Shown: positions 1 to 6,807 of the stretch, in pieces
Numbering within the stretch: position 1 is the stretch's first letter
Layout of the letters: each line of letters begins with the position of its first letter
Assembly: GCF_029054785.1 (NCBI RefSeq)
Contig: NZ_JAIDEN010000109.1
Span: 1-12,464 of the forward strand
Reading direction: 5' to 3'
Length of the DNA: 12,464 nt
Source: Duncaniella sp.
Lineage (GTDB): Bacteria > Bacteroidota > Bacteroidia > Bacteroidales > Muribaculaceae
Translations under genes and position numbers: made by a program
The notes under the pieces: generated by a model
What the model was told of the DNA's origin: nothing
The model's input: only the letters and a program-made list of their open reading frames with translations
The model's database searches: none

Positions 1-81
1 CGTCAAACTATACGCCTAAAATTTTAACACTCTCTACGTCTCAATTTAACATATGCACTGGCATTTCGGCTTGACCCGAAA

Positions 82-113
82 AAACCGCAGAATTGATTGA
101 AATTCTGCGGTTT
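82..113 (-). terminator. Rho-independent terminator of ssrA
   Basis: A perfect 13-bp stem (82-94 with 101-113) has a 6-nt loop. Read on the minus strand it ends in a run of six T, three of them inside the stem, followed by CGGG. It lies about 80 nt beyond the tmRNA 3' end, in the direction of ssrA transcription. The plus-strand side has only a weak T-rich tail, so its main use is probably for ssrA. Confidence 0.75.
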
Positions 114-147
114 AGTCTTGTTTAGACTTTTGTTGGCCGGAATTGGA

Positions 148-174
148 AATCGCTGCAACTGGATTGCAGCAATC
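148..174 (-). other. Hairpin in the ssrA 3' trailer
   Basis: Seven perfect pairs (152-158 with 164-170) and a 5-nt loop extend to 11 pairs when G-U wobbles on the minus strand are counted. It lies between the mature tmRNA end and the terminator. It could mark or protect the precursor for 3' processing, which is inference. Positions 1-80 show no gene or other clear signal. Confidence 0.4.
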
Positions 175-190
175 TGTCCGACCCGCTAAG

Positions 191-586
191 TGGAGCTGGA
201 GGGACTTGAACCCTCGTCCAAACGCGGAACTAATGAGCTTTCTACATGCTTAGTTTCTTCTTGGTTTTCGTGTTGAGACAGGTAAGAAACAACCAATCTC
301 AGCCTTATCCTCTAAGTTTCTCGGCGAGTCGCGAGGCTTTCGTCGCCATATTTCCGATTTATCTGCACCACCGGGTCGATCCGTCTCGGAAAAAGGACAA
401 TCGGGTGATGTCTCGTTTCGGCAACTGTTGCCGAAATAAAGCTAATCTACTGTGCTTCGATTAGGCAGCGAGAGCGTAGTTGTTTTCGCCATTTGAAATT
501 TTGATGTCCCTGATTTAAGAGCGTAGCCATCATTGCTCTGCATGCTTACTCACCACTTCTGCACGCTGTCAAAACCGGTCAGCCCC
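191..586 (-). ncRNA. ssrA: Transfer-messenger RNA (tmRNA, SsrA)
   Basis: tmRNA rescues stalled ribosomes: it is charged with alanine, enters the empty A site with SmpB, and supplies a short reading frame that tags the nascent peptide for proteolysis. On the minus strand the RNA begins GGGGCTGACCGG (586 downward), the usual tmRNA 5' end. It ends with a T arm (stem GAGGG/CCCTC, loop TTCAAGT, 199-215) and CAGCTCC plus discriminator A. The 5' GGGGCTG pairs with 3' CAGCTCC to form the 7-bp acceptor stem with one G-U. The tag frame is internal and in the expected place. The gene spans 396 nt. The bases after the discriminator are CTT, so the CCA end is not encoded and must be added by nucleotidyltransferase. 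There is no sign of a permuted two-piece form. Confidence 0.97.
461..490 (-). other. tmRNA tag-peptide reading frame
   Basis: On the minus strand, starting with the resume codon GGC at 490-488, the frame reads GENNYALAA followed by TAA (463-461). With the alanine carried by tmRNA itself the tag would be AGENNYALAA. The ALAA end is the usual ClpXP-type degron. GENNYALAA is, from memory, a typical Bacteroidales tag and is one of the main reasons for the taxonomic placement. Confidence 0.95.
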
Positions 587-658
587 GTTTAGTGGATGAG
601 TGATACTCCGAAATGCTATTGATCTGAATCAATTACTGTGTGCGGATGTACTAATTTG

Positions 659-689
659 CAAATTTAGTCTGTTTTGCTGACAATGTCAA
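659..689 (-). promoter_or_regulatory. Bacteroidetes-type promoter of ssrA
   Basis: On the minus strand, TAAATTTG (666-659) matches the Bacteroidetes -7 consensus TAnnTTTG exactly. A TTG (689-687, within TTGACA) lies 20 nt upstream of it, the usual spacing. Transcription would start near 653, leaving a 5' leader of about 65 nt for RNase P to remove. The rest of 587-771, between ssrA and the hydrolase stop, shows no gene. Motif match only. Confidence 0.6.
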
Positions 690-771
690 TATGATGCGCC
701 TGTTTTAATATTAATTAACTGTTATTCTGCTGTCGTGCAGCTGGAGTTTGAGCCTGATTTGTGGTTTGATG

Positions 772-1839
772 CTATTCCGCGGATTGGGGCGATTGGGTTG
801 TGGCGGGGAGGGTGCGGTCAAGCCAGCTGAAGATGTAGCGATAGAGCGGTTCTCTGATTTCGGGCGCTGAGAGCACAAGGTCGTGAAGCCCTCCGATGAC
901 TTTTGTGCAGGTGACATCCGGGCCTAATTCCCGACCGAATTTTTTGATGTCGTTGACGTCAAGGACGCCGTCTGCCCGATTGTGGTCCGGAGTCCATTCT
1001 GAGCCGGTGACGCTTTGGGAGGAGTAGAGCAGGAGGACGGGAATGCGGATATCGGCAAGGCCGTCGCGCAGTGCGTTTTGTGCTTCTGTTATCGCCCGGA
1101 TCCATCCGGCGGTGACAGGAGGCGATTGGATGAATTTCCAGTCGGTGTTGTAGGTCCATTCGCCGTGGAAGTCTTTCAGCAGACTTTCGGCGTAAGCTGT
1201 CGACAGGCCTTGTGAAATCTTGAAATCCGGGAATAATTTGCCCCAAAGGCTTACGGCGGGAATAATCCGCTCTTTCCATCCCTGGTTCCAGTCCAGAAAC
1301 GGACTGTTGAGAATCAGCGCTTTGATGATTTCGGGATGACAACGGCTCTCGAAGTAGGCTGTTGTCAGTCCTCCGGTTGAGTGTCCCATGAGGATGACTT
1401 CGTCAATTCCGTTACGCTCCATGACAACGAGGGCTGAGTCGATGTCCGGGAAGTAGTCTGCCATGTCGCGTATGTCAAACGGTTTTTGCCCTTCGGTCAG
1501 AGAGCGTCCGTAGCGTCGCAGATCGACGGCATAGAAGTCATAACCGTGGCTGACAAAGCGATCGCCCATTTCCTGCTGGAAAAAGTAGTCGTTGAATCCG
1601 TGGACATAGAGCACACCGCGGTGCGTCCGGTTTTCTGCCGAATCCGGAGGGCATAGCTTGCGGACGATGGTGGATATTACTCTGCCGGTATAGTCGGTCC
1701 CTTGGTCGACATGGCGCATCTCGTAGCCGTTGCCGAGTATGTCGGGTTGCCATTCGCTGTTGGTCCGGGCCGGTGTTTTGAAGCTCCAGGAGGCAAAGAT
1801 GAGCAACAGCAGGGCTGAAATCAGTGTGCGTTTTTTCAT
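772..1839 (-). CDS. Alpha/beta hydrolase (serine aminopeptidase S33/monoacylglycerol lipase-like), exported
   Basis: A 355-residue alpha/beta-hydrolase-fold enzyme resembling the Hydrolase_4 (lysophospholipase/monoglyceride lipase) group. Visible motifs are the oxyanion-hole segment YVHGF at 78-82, the nucleophile elbow GHSTGG with Ser154, and the likely catalytic His319 in GGLHD. The acidic residue is probably one of Asp285, Asp290 or Asp294. The substrate cannot be told from sequence; an ester or peptide is likely. The N terminus (MKKR, then a hydrophobic stretch at about 6-18) looks like a Sec signal or anchor. It has no lipobox cysteine and no clear AXA cleavage site, so a membrane-anchored form is possible. 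I chose the Met at 1839 because it gives this signal at the very start; a frame-compatible Met at 1896 would add 19 unlikely residues read through a hairpin. I find no promoter motif in the 98-nt gap after rprY, so the gene may be expressed by read-through from the rprXY operon. Confidence 0.9.
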   Translation of the reverse strand: MKKRTLISALLLLIFASWSFKTPARTNSEWQPDILGNGYEMRHVDQGTDYTGRVISTIVRKLCPPDSAENRTHRGVLYVHGFNDYFFQQEMGDRFVSHGYDFYAVDLRRYGRSLTEGQKPFDIRDMADYFPDIDSALVVMERNGIDEVILMGHSTGGLTTAYFESRCHPEIIKALILNSPFLDWNQGWKERIIPAVSLWGKLFPDFKISQGLSTAYAESLLKDFHGEWTYNTDWKFIQSPPVTAGWIRAITEAQNALRDGLADIRIPVLLLYSSQSVTGSEWTPDHNRADGVLDVNDIKKFGRELGPDVTCTKVIGGLHDLVLSAPEIREPLYRYIFSWLDRTLPATTQSPQSAE

Positions 1840-1874
1840 TATGAGAGCCAAAGTGGTTGACGGATTATTATAGG

Positions 1875-1921
1875 TCCACCGGGCCGGCGCCGTCATTGAC
1901 AGTTGGCATCGGCCCGGTGGA
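1875..1921 (-). terminator. Strong hairpin after rprY, terminator-like
   Basis: A perfect 12-bp GC-rich stem (1875-1886 with 1910-1921) encloses a 23-nt loop. It begins 17 nt past the rprY stop on the minus strand. The sequence after the stem, CCTATAATAATCC, has no continuous T run, so it is not a canonical intrinsic terminator. It may end or attenuate the rprXY transcript, or protect its 3' end, before the hydrolase gene. Confidence 0.45.
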
Positions 1922-1937
1922 TATGAGGGATTTAGGA

Positions 1938-2645
1938 TCAGTTCGAGGTTTCGAGTTCGGGAGCAATGAGCTTGTAGCCTTTGCCGTGGATGTTGATGAT
2001 CTCGATCGAGGGGTCGTCTTTAAGATGCTTGCGCAGTTTGGTGATGTAGACGTCCATCGAGCGGGCGTTGAAGTAGTTGTCGTCGATCCAGATTGTCTTG
2101 AGAGCGAAATTTCTTTCGAGGATTTCGTTCACATGGGCGCAGAGGAGGCTGAGAAGCTCGGATTCCTTGGTGGTGAGTTTTGTCACCTTGTCGTCGATCA
2201 GAAGAACCTGTTTCTGGGTGTCGAAAGTGAATTTTCCGATCTTATACATTGTGATTTCCTTGCCCTTCTTGCCTTTGACGCGGCGAAGGATCGCTTCGAT
2301 GCGGAATACGAGTTCCTCCATCGAGAACGGTTTTGTGATATAGTCGTCGGCTCCGATTTTGAAACCTTCGAGGATATCCTCCTTGATCGACTTGGCGGTC
2401 AGGAAGATGATGGGGACTTCGGAGTTTACGGTCCTTATTTCCTGAGCGAGTGCGAAACCGTCTTTCTTTGGCATCATCACATCAAGGACGCAAAGATCAT
2501 ATTTACCTTTGAGGAATGCTTTGTAGCCGCTTTCCCCGTCGGCGAAGAGATCGGCGTTGAAACCTTTGGCTTGCAGATACTCGCGGAGGAGCATGCCGAG
2601 GTTTTCGTCGTCTTCGCAAAGTAGTATGCGCAAACGTTCTTCCAT
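1938..2645 (-). CDS. rprY: OmpR/PhoB-family response regulator, RprY-like
   Basis: A 235-residue DNA-binding response regulator. The receiver domain (about 6-118) has the acidic pair Asp12/Asp13, the phospho-acceptor Asp55 in VLDVMMP, Thr83 and Lys105. A lysine-rich linker (about 122-130) leads to an OmpR-type winged helix (about 131-229) with the typical ending NIHGKGYKL. It starts 6 nt after the rprX stop, so the two are co-transcribed and it is the cognate partner of the kinase upstream. The sequence resembles RprY of Bacteroides fragilis, where RprX/RprY were first described. In Porphyromonas, RprY has been linked to oxidative stress and sodium-pump genes (from memory). All phosphorylation residues are intact. 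The exact regulon here is unknown. Confidence 0.93.
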   Translation of the reverse strand: MEERLRILLCEDDENLGMLLREYLQAKGFNADLFADGESGYKAFLKGKYDLCVLDVMMPKKDGFALAQEIRTVNSEVPIIFLTAKSIKEDILEGFKIGADDYITKPFSMEELVFRIEAILRRVKGKKGKEITMYKIGKFTFDTQKQVLLIDDKVTKLTTKESELLSLLCAHVNEILERNFALKTIWIDDNYFNARSMDVYITKLRKHLKDDPSIEIINIHGKGYKLIAPELETSN

Positions 2646-2651
2646 AGTTTT

Positions 2652-4148
2652 TTAGTTTTTAGTTATTGGTAATGTTATTGTAAATTTTGTTCCTACATTG
2701 ATTTCGCTCTCCACGCTGATCTCGCCGCCGAGTTCGCCGACCATTTTCTTGACGTAGGCCAGGCCGAGGCCGAAGCCTTTGACATCGTGGCGGTTGCCGG
2801 TGGAGACACGATAGAATTTCTCGAAAATCTTTTTGAGATCCTCGCGCTTCATGCCGATACCGTTGTCGCGGATGGTCACAGCTATGCGTTCGTCGTTGTG
2901 GGTGCTGACATTGCGGGTGCTGACGGTGAGTTTCAGGGGCACGTCCTCGCGGCGGTATTTCACCGCGTTGTCCAGAAGGTTGAAAATCACGTTGGTGAAG
3001 TGCATCTCGTCGACATTGACTGTTGACTCTTCGGCGTCGAGAACGGCCTCGATCCTGCCGCCGTATTTTTCCACCTTCAGCTTGAATGTGCTGGTGATGT
3101 TGGCGATCAGGACGTTGGCGTCAACGTTCTGAAGGCGCAGTGTGGCTTTCTGGCGTTCAAACATCGACATCTGCAACACTTTCTCAACCTGGAAACGCAG
3201 ACGCTTTGTCTCATCGTTGATGACAGTGGAGATATGGCTGAGCATGGCCGGCGATTTCAGGACAGCACCGTCGTTGAGCATCTGTGCTGCGAGCGAGATG
3301 GTCGATATCGGTGTCTTGAACTCGTGGGTCATGTTGTTGATGAAGTCGTTTTTCATCTCGGTCAGTTTCTTCTGGCGGAATGCGAGGATGATGGTGCAGA
3401 GGAAGGTGACCAGAAGAATGAACGTGAAGATGAACGAGGGGATCATGAAGCGGATCGAACCGAAAATGTAGTCGCTCTTGGTCGGGAAGTAGACCTTGAG
3501 ATAGTACATCTTGTTTTTCGGATCATTCGGGAAGAGCGTCTGGATGAACATGGAGTTCTCGTCGCTCGGTGTCGGATGATAGTTGGCCGAGCGGTAGACT
3601 ATACCGCCGACGCGGTTGACAACGGCATATTCGAAAGGCAGTGTCAGGCCGTTGTTGTCGAGTTCGGACCGCAGATATGAGCGCACTTCAGTCGAGTCGG
3701 CGCGCTCGCTGATCGGACGGTTGCTTGAGCGGGTGATGATGTTGAAAATGACCTCGTCGAGCAATCCTTTCTGATAGAGATACTTGCCGCGCATGATCTC
3801 GCGCATCGAGGGACTGGTGTTCCGCTGGTCGATGTTGCCTTTCAGGGTGAGATCATAGTTGATCCCTTCGGGGGTGGTAAAGTTATAGTTTATTCCAACA
3901 GAGCCGTCGGCGTTGGTGCGTGGATAGAACTGCGTCTCCATCGTGGCAAGATCCTCTTCAAGGAAATGTTTTGTCTCGTCCTGTTCGAGGCGGGTGGTGA
4001 CGGCGTAGAGAGAGCGTTTTACCCCCTCGGCAAACTGGTCGTCACGCATTTTCTTCATGTTGTTCATATACATGATCTGTACATAAAGCAGGCCGATGAA
4101 GGTCAGCGCCATTATGATGGTCAGAAACCAGATAGTTGATTTTTTCAT
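2652..4148 (-). CDS. rprX: Sensor histidine kinase, RprX-like
   Basis: A 498-residue inner-membrane sensor kinase, probably the phospho-donor of the adjacent RprY. A first transmembrane segment (about 7-28) is followed by a periplasmic sensing region of about 200 residues (29-233), which has no domain I recognise, and a second transmembrane segment (about 234-257). The HisKA dimerisation domain has the H box with His275 in THEFKTP. The HATPase_c domain has the N box with Asn390 and Asn394, the G1 box DNGIG (428-432) and the G2 box GFGLGLA (458-464). No HAMP domain is evident; the H box follows the second membrane segment within about 20 residues. All catalytic motifs are intact. The gene is first in the operon, with its own promoter candidate near 4292-4322 and a leader of about 137 nt that carries a dyad. 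The ligand is unknown. Confidence 0.93.
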   Translation of the reverse strand: MKKSTIWFLTIIMALTFIGLLYVQIMYMNNMKKMRDDQFAEGVKRSLYAVTTRLEQDETKHFLEEDLATMETQFYPRTNADGSVGINYNFTTPEGINYDLTLKGNIDQRNTSPSMREIMRGKYLYQKGLLDEVIFNIITRSSNRPISERADSTEVRSYLRSELDNNGLTLPFEYAVVNRVGGIVYRSANYHPTPSDENSMFIQTLFPNDPKNKMYYLKVYFPTKSDYIFGSIRFMIPSFIFTFILLVTFLCTIILAFRQKKLTEMKNDFINNMTHEFKTPISTISLAAQMLNDGAVLKSPAMLSHISTVINDETKRLRFQVEKVLQMSMFERQKATLRLQNVDANVLIANITSTFKLKVEKYGGRIEAVLDAEESTVNVDEMHFTNVIFNLLDNAVKYRREDVPLKLTVSTRNVSTHNDERIAVTIRDNGIGMKREDLKKIFEKFYRVSTGNRHDVKGFGLGLAYVKKMVGELGGEISVESEINVGTKFTITLPITKN

Positions 4149-4171
4149 TCCTTGGTGCTCTCTATTATATA

Positions 4172-4199
4172 TTAAGGTAGACCCGCGGGTGAACCTTAA
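4172..4199. repeat. 28-bp interrupted palindrome in the rprX leader
   Basis: TTAAGGT (4172-4178) and ACCTTAA (4193-4199) are inverted copies. They flank the 10-bp palindrome ACCCGCGGGT (4181-4190), with two unpaired positions on each side. The centre has no loop, which favours a double-stranded protein-binding site over an RNA hairpin, though a hairpin with a CGCG loop is possible. It lies 24-51 nt upstream of the rprX start codon. It could be an autoregulatory operator, which is inference. Confidence 0.5.
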
Positions 4200-4291
4200 G
4201 TTTAACGGATACGCTTACTATGTTAACAACTGCAATGTATAATTGTTGTAAAAATTTTCAAATAAGACGAAAGCGCGTTAACATTTCGCGT

Positions 4292-4322
4292 CAAAATTAA
4301 CATAAAAATGTGAATTTAACAA
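4292..4322 (-). promoter_or_regulatory. Bacteroidetes-type promoter of rprXY
   Basis: On the minus strand, TAATTTTG (4299-4292) fits TAnnTTTG exactly. TTG (4322-4320) lies 20 nt upstream. The predicted start is near 4286, giving a leader of about 137 nt. The divergent region 4149-4538 contains no gene. I could not find an equally good plus-strand promoter for ahpC in it; the best partial matches (TGAATTTG at 4334, TATAATTG at 4238) lack a clear -33 element. Confidence 0.6.
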
Positions 4323-4428
4323 CAGACGTCAGTTGAATTTGTTGTCGCATAGATGATTTTTTTGGTTGAAATAGACGCTGTTACTGCTCCGGTGAACCTT
4401 TCTGCAAGGGTGATGTTATAAAGAATGT

Positions 4429-4494
4429 GGCCTCAGAGCCGTCTCTGTGGCCGTTTTCCAGACAGGCTTACCGCCTGCGGTGAAAAACTCAGGC
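4429..4494 (+). promoter_or_regulatory. Structured ahpC leader with competing hairpins
   Basis: A 10-bp stem with one T-T mismatch (4429-4438 with 4443-4452, loop CCGT) is followed by GTTTTCC. Then come three short segments, CAGGC (4463-4467), GCCTG (4473-4477) and CAGGC (4490-4494). The middle one can pair with either neighbour, but not both. The block ends 44 nt before the ahpC start codon. It may be leader RNA structure or an upstream weak terminator. The pairings are short, so chance is a real alternative, and whether it is transcribed is unknown. Confidence 0.3.
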
Positions 4495-4538
4495 AAATCT
4501 ACTATAAACGAGCAAATATATCATACTACTAAAAAACT

Positions 4539-5105
4539 ATGCAGACTATCATCAACCAGCAGATTCCGGATTTTTCAGTCGATGCGTTTGTCGACGGAGA
4601 TTTCAAGACCGTCACTTCCGCAGATCTCAAAGGCAAGTGGGCTATTCTCTTTTTCTATCCCGCGGACTTTACTTTTGTATGTCCGACTGAGCTTGTCGAC
4701 ATGGCTGAGTCCTATGATAAATTCAAAGAACTCGGTGCCGAGGTTTACAGCGTCAGCACCGACAGTAAGTTTACCCACAAGGCCTGGCACGATTCGAGCG
4801 ATTCGATCAAGAAAGTCAAGTTTCCGATGCTTTCCGACAAGACAGGTGCGCTCAGTGAATATTTCGGAGTCATGAACCCTGACGATTTCATGGCCTACCG
4901 AGGCACTTTCGTGATCAATCCCGAAGGCAAGATCAAGATTGCCGAGATTCAGGACAACGGCATCGGACGTAATGCCGAGGAACTTCTCCGCAAACTTGAG
5001 GCCGCACAGTTTGTGGCCGAACATGGCGATCAGGTCTGTCCGGCCCGCTGGCGTCCGGGTCAGCAGACCCTCAAGCCCGGCATCGACCTCGTCGGTAAGA
5101 TCTGA
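4539..5105 (+). CDS. ahpC: Alkyl hydroperoxide reductase C, 2-Cys peroxiredoxin
   Basis: A cytoplasmic peroxidase of 188 residues, the usual AhpC length, that reduces hydrogen peroxide, organic peroxides and peroxynitrite. The active site PADFTFVC contains Pro41, Thr45 and the peroxidatic Cys48; the catalytic Arg is probably Arg121. The resolving Cys167 lies in VCPARW, marking a typical 2-Cys Prx1/AhpC enzyme that cycles as a dimer/decamer. The start at 4539 gives the standard AhpC N terminus and follows an A-rich stretch without a Shine-Dalgarno sequence. ahpF, the usual flavoprotein reductase partner, does not follow: a terminator and convergent genes come next. The reductant must therefore be AhpF encoded elsewhere, or a thioredoxin system. 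It is divergent from rprX. An OxyR site was not identified. Confidence 0.97.
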   Translation: MQTIINQQIPDFSVDAFVDGDFKTVTSADLKGKWAILFFYPADFTFVCPTELVDMAESYDKFKELGAEVYSVSTDSKFTHKAWHDSSDSIKKVKFPMLSDKTGALSEYFGVMNPDDFMAYRGTFVINPEGKIKIAEIQDNGIGRNAEELLRKLEAAQFVAEHGDQVCPARWRPGQQTLKPGIDLVGKI

Positions 5106-5152
5106 GCTGATGTGGTTTAGTCCACCGGCTAAAAGTATTCTTAAAAAATGGA

Positions 5153-5207
5153 AAGGGCCACGCAGCTGTCATCGTCTTTTATGGGCGGTGTCAGTTGCGT
5201 GGCTCTT
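5153..5207 (+). terminator. Terminator between ahpC and the convergent gene
   Basis: A 16-bp stem (5153-5168 with 5192-5207) has a 23-nt loop. As plus-strand RNA it is fully paired with two G-U wobbles, but its tail is CCGTTTTG, only moderately T-rich. On the minus strand the wobbles become two C-A mismatches, but the tail TTTCCATTTTTT is much better. It probably serves both ahpC (plus) and the convergent regulator gene (minus). Nothing else is seen in 5106-5309. Confidence 0.65.
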
Positions 5208-5309
5208 CCGTTTTGTCCGGAGTGTGAGACTTCGGATGTGTGTGTTAAGTCGCTGTTGATGGAAAGACGTAAGGTTTAAGATGTTGAGTATGAGAATTTG
5301 ATTGAATAT

Positions 5310-6759
5310 TTATGACGTAGCATTTAGCTTTTGCAGGAATTCATCGCGGTCTATAGCCTCTGATGCGCTGATTCGAGTTATCAGTCGTGTCCGTTTGGTG
5401 TAAAACGATTTCAACTTCATTCCGGTGAACATACACACCGCTCGCGGAGAGAAGCCCGCATAGATCAGGACTATGAACCGGATGTCATCTTCTTTGAGCA
5501 GGGCGGCGCATTGACTGCGCAGACGGCTGGCTATGGAGTCCATACACTCGTCGACCGAGGCCTCGATCTGACGTAGTTTGAGAGGCGTTTTAAGCCGTTC
5601 TATCTCTTTTTCGACCTCCTTTATGATGAAGGCGCGGGTCTTTTCCGAATCGCCTTTCTCGAAAAATTCGTTGCAGAGGAAATTGATGGTCTGCCAGCGC
5701 TCACGGAAGAGGTTTTCGATGCGCGTGTTCATGGCGGATGACGATGCATGTCCGCGTGCTATCTCGTTGCTCAGATTGGCGAGCGATTCCATCTGCGCTT
5801 CGATTTCGGCGTTTTTCACTTTCATGCGCAGGCGGTAGTAAGCATAGCCCGCGGCCACAATGACGATAAACAGCAGTGTGACACAGATGAGGATTGTCCG
5901 CAGACTTGAAGCCCGCGAGTGTTGTTCGTTAGCGCGGTCCGACTGGAAATCGCGTTGAGCACCTACAACGGTCTCGGACGCTGTGGGCTGTCGGGCGTAG
6001 AGCCGTTGTTCGCAAAGGCTGTCGGTGTAGTTTTTCCAAAGTTCCGGCTCTCCGGCATTTCTGTAACATTCGGCTGTGGCCCAGTCGATCAGTTTGTATT
6101 CCGATTCGGTTTTCGCTATCGCGCGAGCACTGTCGAGATAGAGGCCGTAGTCTGCCGGCTCTGTCTCGATCTCGGCAGCTATGTCGGGCAGTACATGTCG
6201 ATAGTCTTCGGCCTTGGCTTTCATCGTGCTTTTGCTGATGGCGAGATAGGCATAGTCTGCGGCTGTCGAATTCCCGGAGACCGTCGAGCCTTGCAGTGAT
6301 GCGCATTGATGCCCGCAGGCAGTTGGCTGTCAGAGCCGAATCGCTGCCGGCTATTGACCGGATGCTGTCCAGCAGAAACATTCCGAGGCGCAGGCTGTCG
6401 TTGTTGGCGTGGGCTATAGCCACATCCAACAGGGCATAGCGGTGTGCCCTGACGCTGTCGGCCTGAAGGTATTGCGTTGCTGCATTGAGCCGATGCTCCA
6501 CCACTTCATGTCCGCCGTAAGTCGCGGCTATTATGTCGGCAAGCAGGTCTTCGGCCTGCCCGCAAAGATAGTGGTCTCCATCTTCGCGGGCAAGTTCCAG
6601 AAGCTGCATCGCAGGCGTGACCGCCGCGCTGTATTCCCCTGCCCGATAGAGCGAGTCGGCAGACTCTATAAGTTCCTGCTTTTCACCACCAAGCCTATGA
6701 GAACATCCGACAAGGATGACCATTGTTAATAGACTCAGTAGTTTATGGAATAGCAACAT
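5310..6759 (-). pseudogene. Frameshifted lipobox/helical-repeat/transmembrane/HTH-like regulator
   Basis: Two overlapping frames together look like one protein of about 482 residues. The N-terminal frame starts at 6759 with a signal ending in LVGC (Cys19, a lipobox), then amphipathic helices such as LYRAGEYSAAV that look like tetratricopeptide repeats. It stays convincing to about residue 160 (ARLDG, about 6280). The matching continuation, NSTAADYAYLAISKST, lies in the next frame, which opens at 6329 and runs to 5310. That part has more helical repeats, a transmembrane segment (about residues 109-129 counted from the Met at 6224), a probable coiled coil (about 134-190) and a C-terminal LuxR-like HTH region, AGFSPRAVCMFTGMKLKSFY. 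Removing one G from the run at 6273-6275 would join the frames as LDGLRNSTAADYAYL. The layout resembles a Bacteroidales family of TPR-transmembrane regulators. It may be a real mutation, a sequencing error or a phase variant. The downstream part alone, from 6224, could still be made as 304 residues. It follows the lipoprotein gene by 48 nt with no promoter motif between, so the two probably form an operon. Confidence 0.75.
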
Positions 6760-6807
6760 AAATATGGGAAATGCAAATTGATATGTGTCAAATGGGGTTT
6801 ATTTAGT

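Noticed and set aside
246..464. Plus-strand frame of 72 codons in the ssrA region
   Set aside because: It lies inside the tmRNA gene on the opposite strand and is explained by the RNA sequence.
1840..1896. Upstream in-frame Met that would extend the alpha/beta hydrolase by 19 residues
   Set aside because: The extra residues precede a good signal sequence (MKKR plus hydrophobic core) and would be encoded partly within the hairpin at 1875-1921.
1857..2624. Plus-strand open frame of 255 codons opposite rprY
   Set aside because: It mirrors a strongly supported response regulator; its Asp/Glu/Val-rich, low-complexity translation has no recognisable domain and is a codon-bias shadow.
4429..4500. 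Glycine riboswitch upstream of ahpC
   Set aside because: Only a short ACTCAGGCAAA resembles the 3' core; the GGAGAG-type 5' core and the P1 pairing are not found, and ahpC is not a glycine gene.
4575..5024. Minus-strand frame opposite ahpC
   Set aside because: Antisense to a complete, intact peroxiredoxin, with no start signal or promoter of its own.
6224..6329. Programmed +1 ribosomal frameshift in the membrane regulator
   Set aside because: I see no slippery codon with a slow or stop codon at the switch and no stimulating structure, so an indel or sequence error is the simpler reading.
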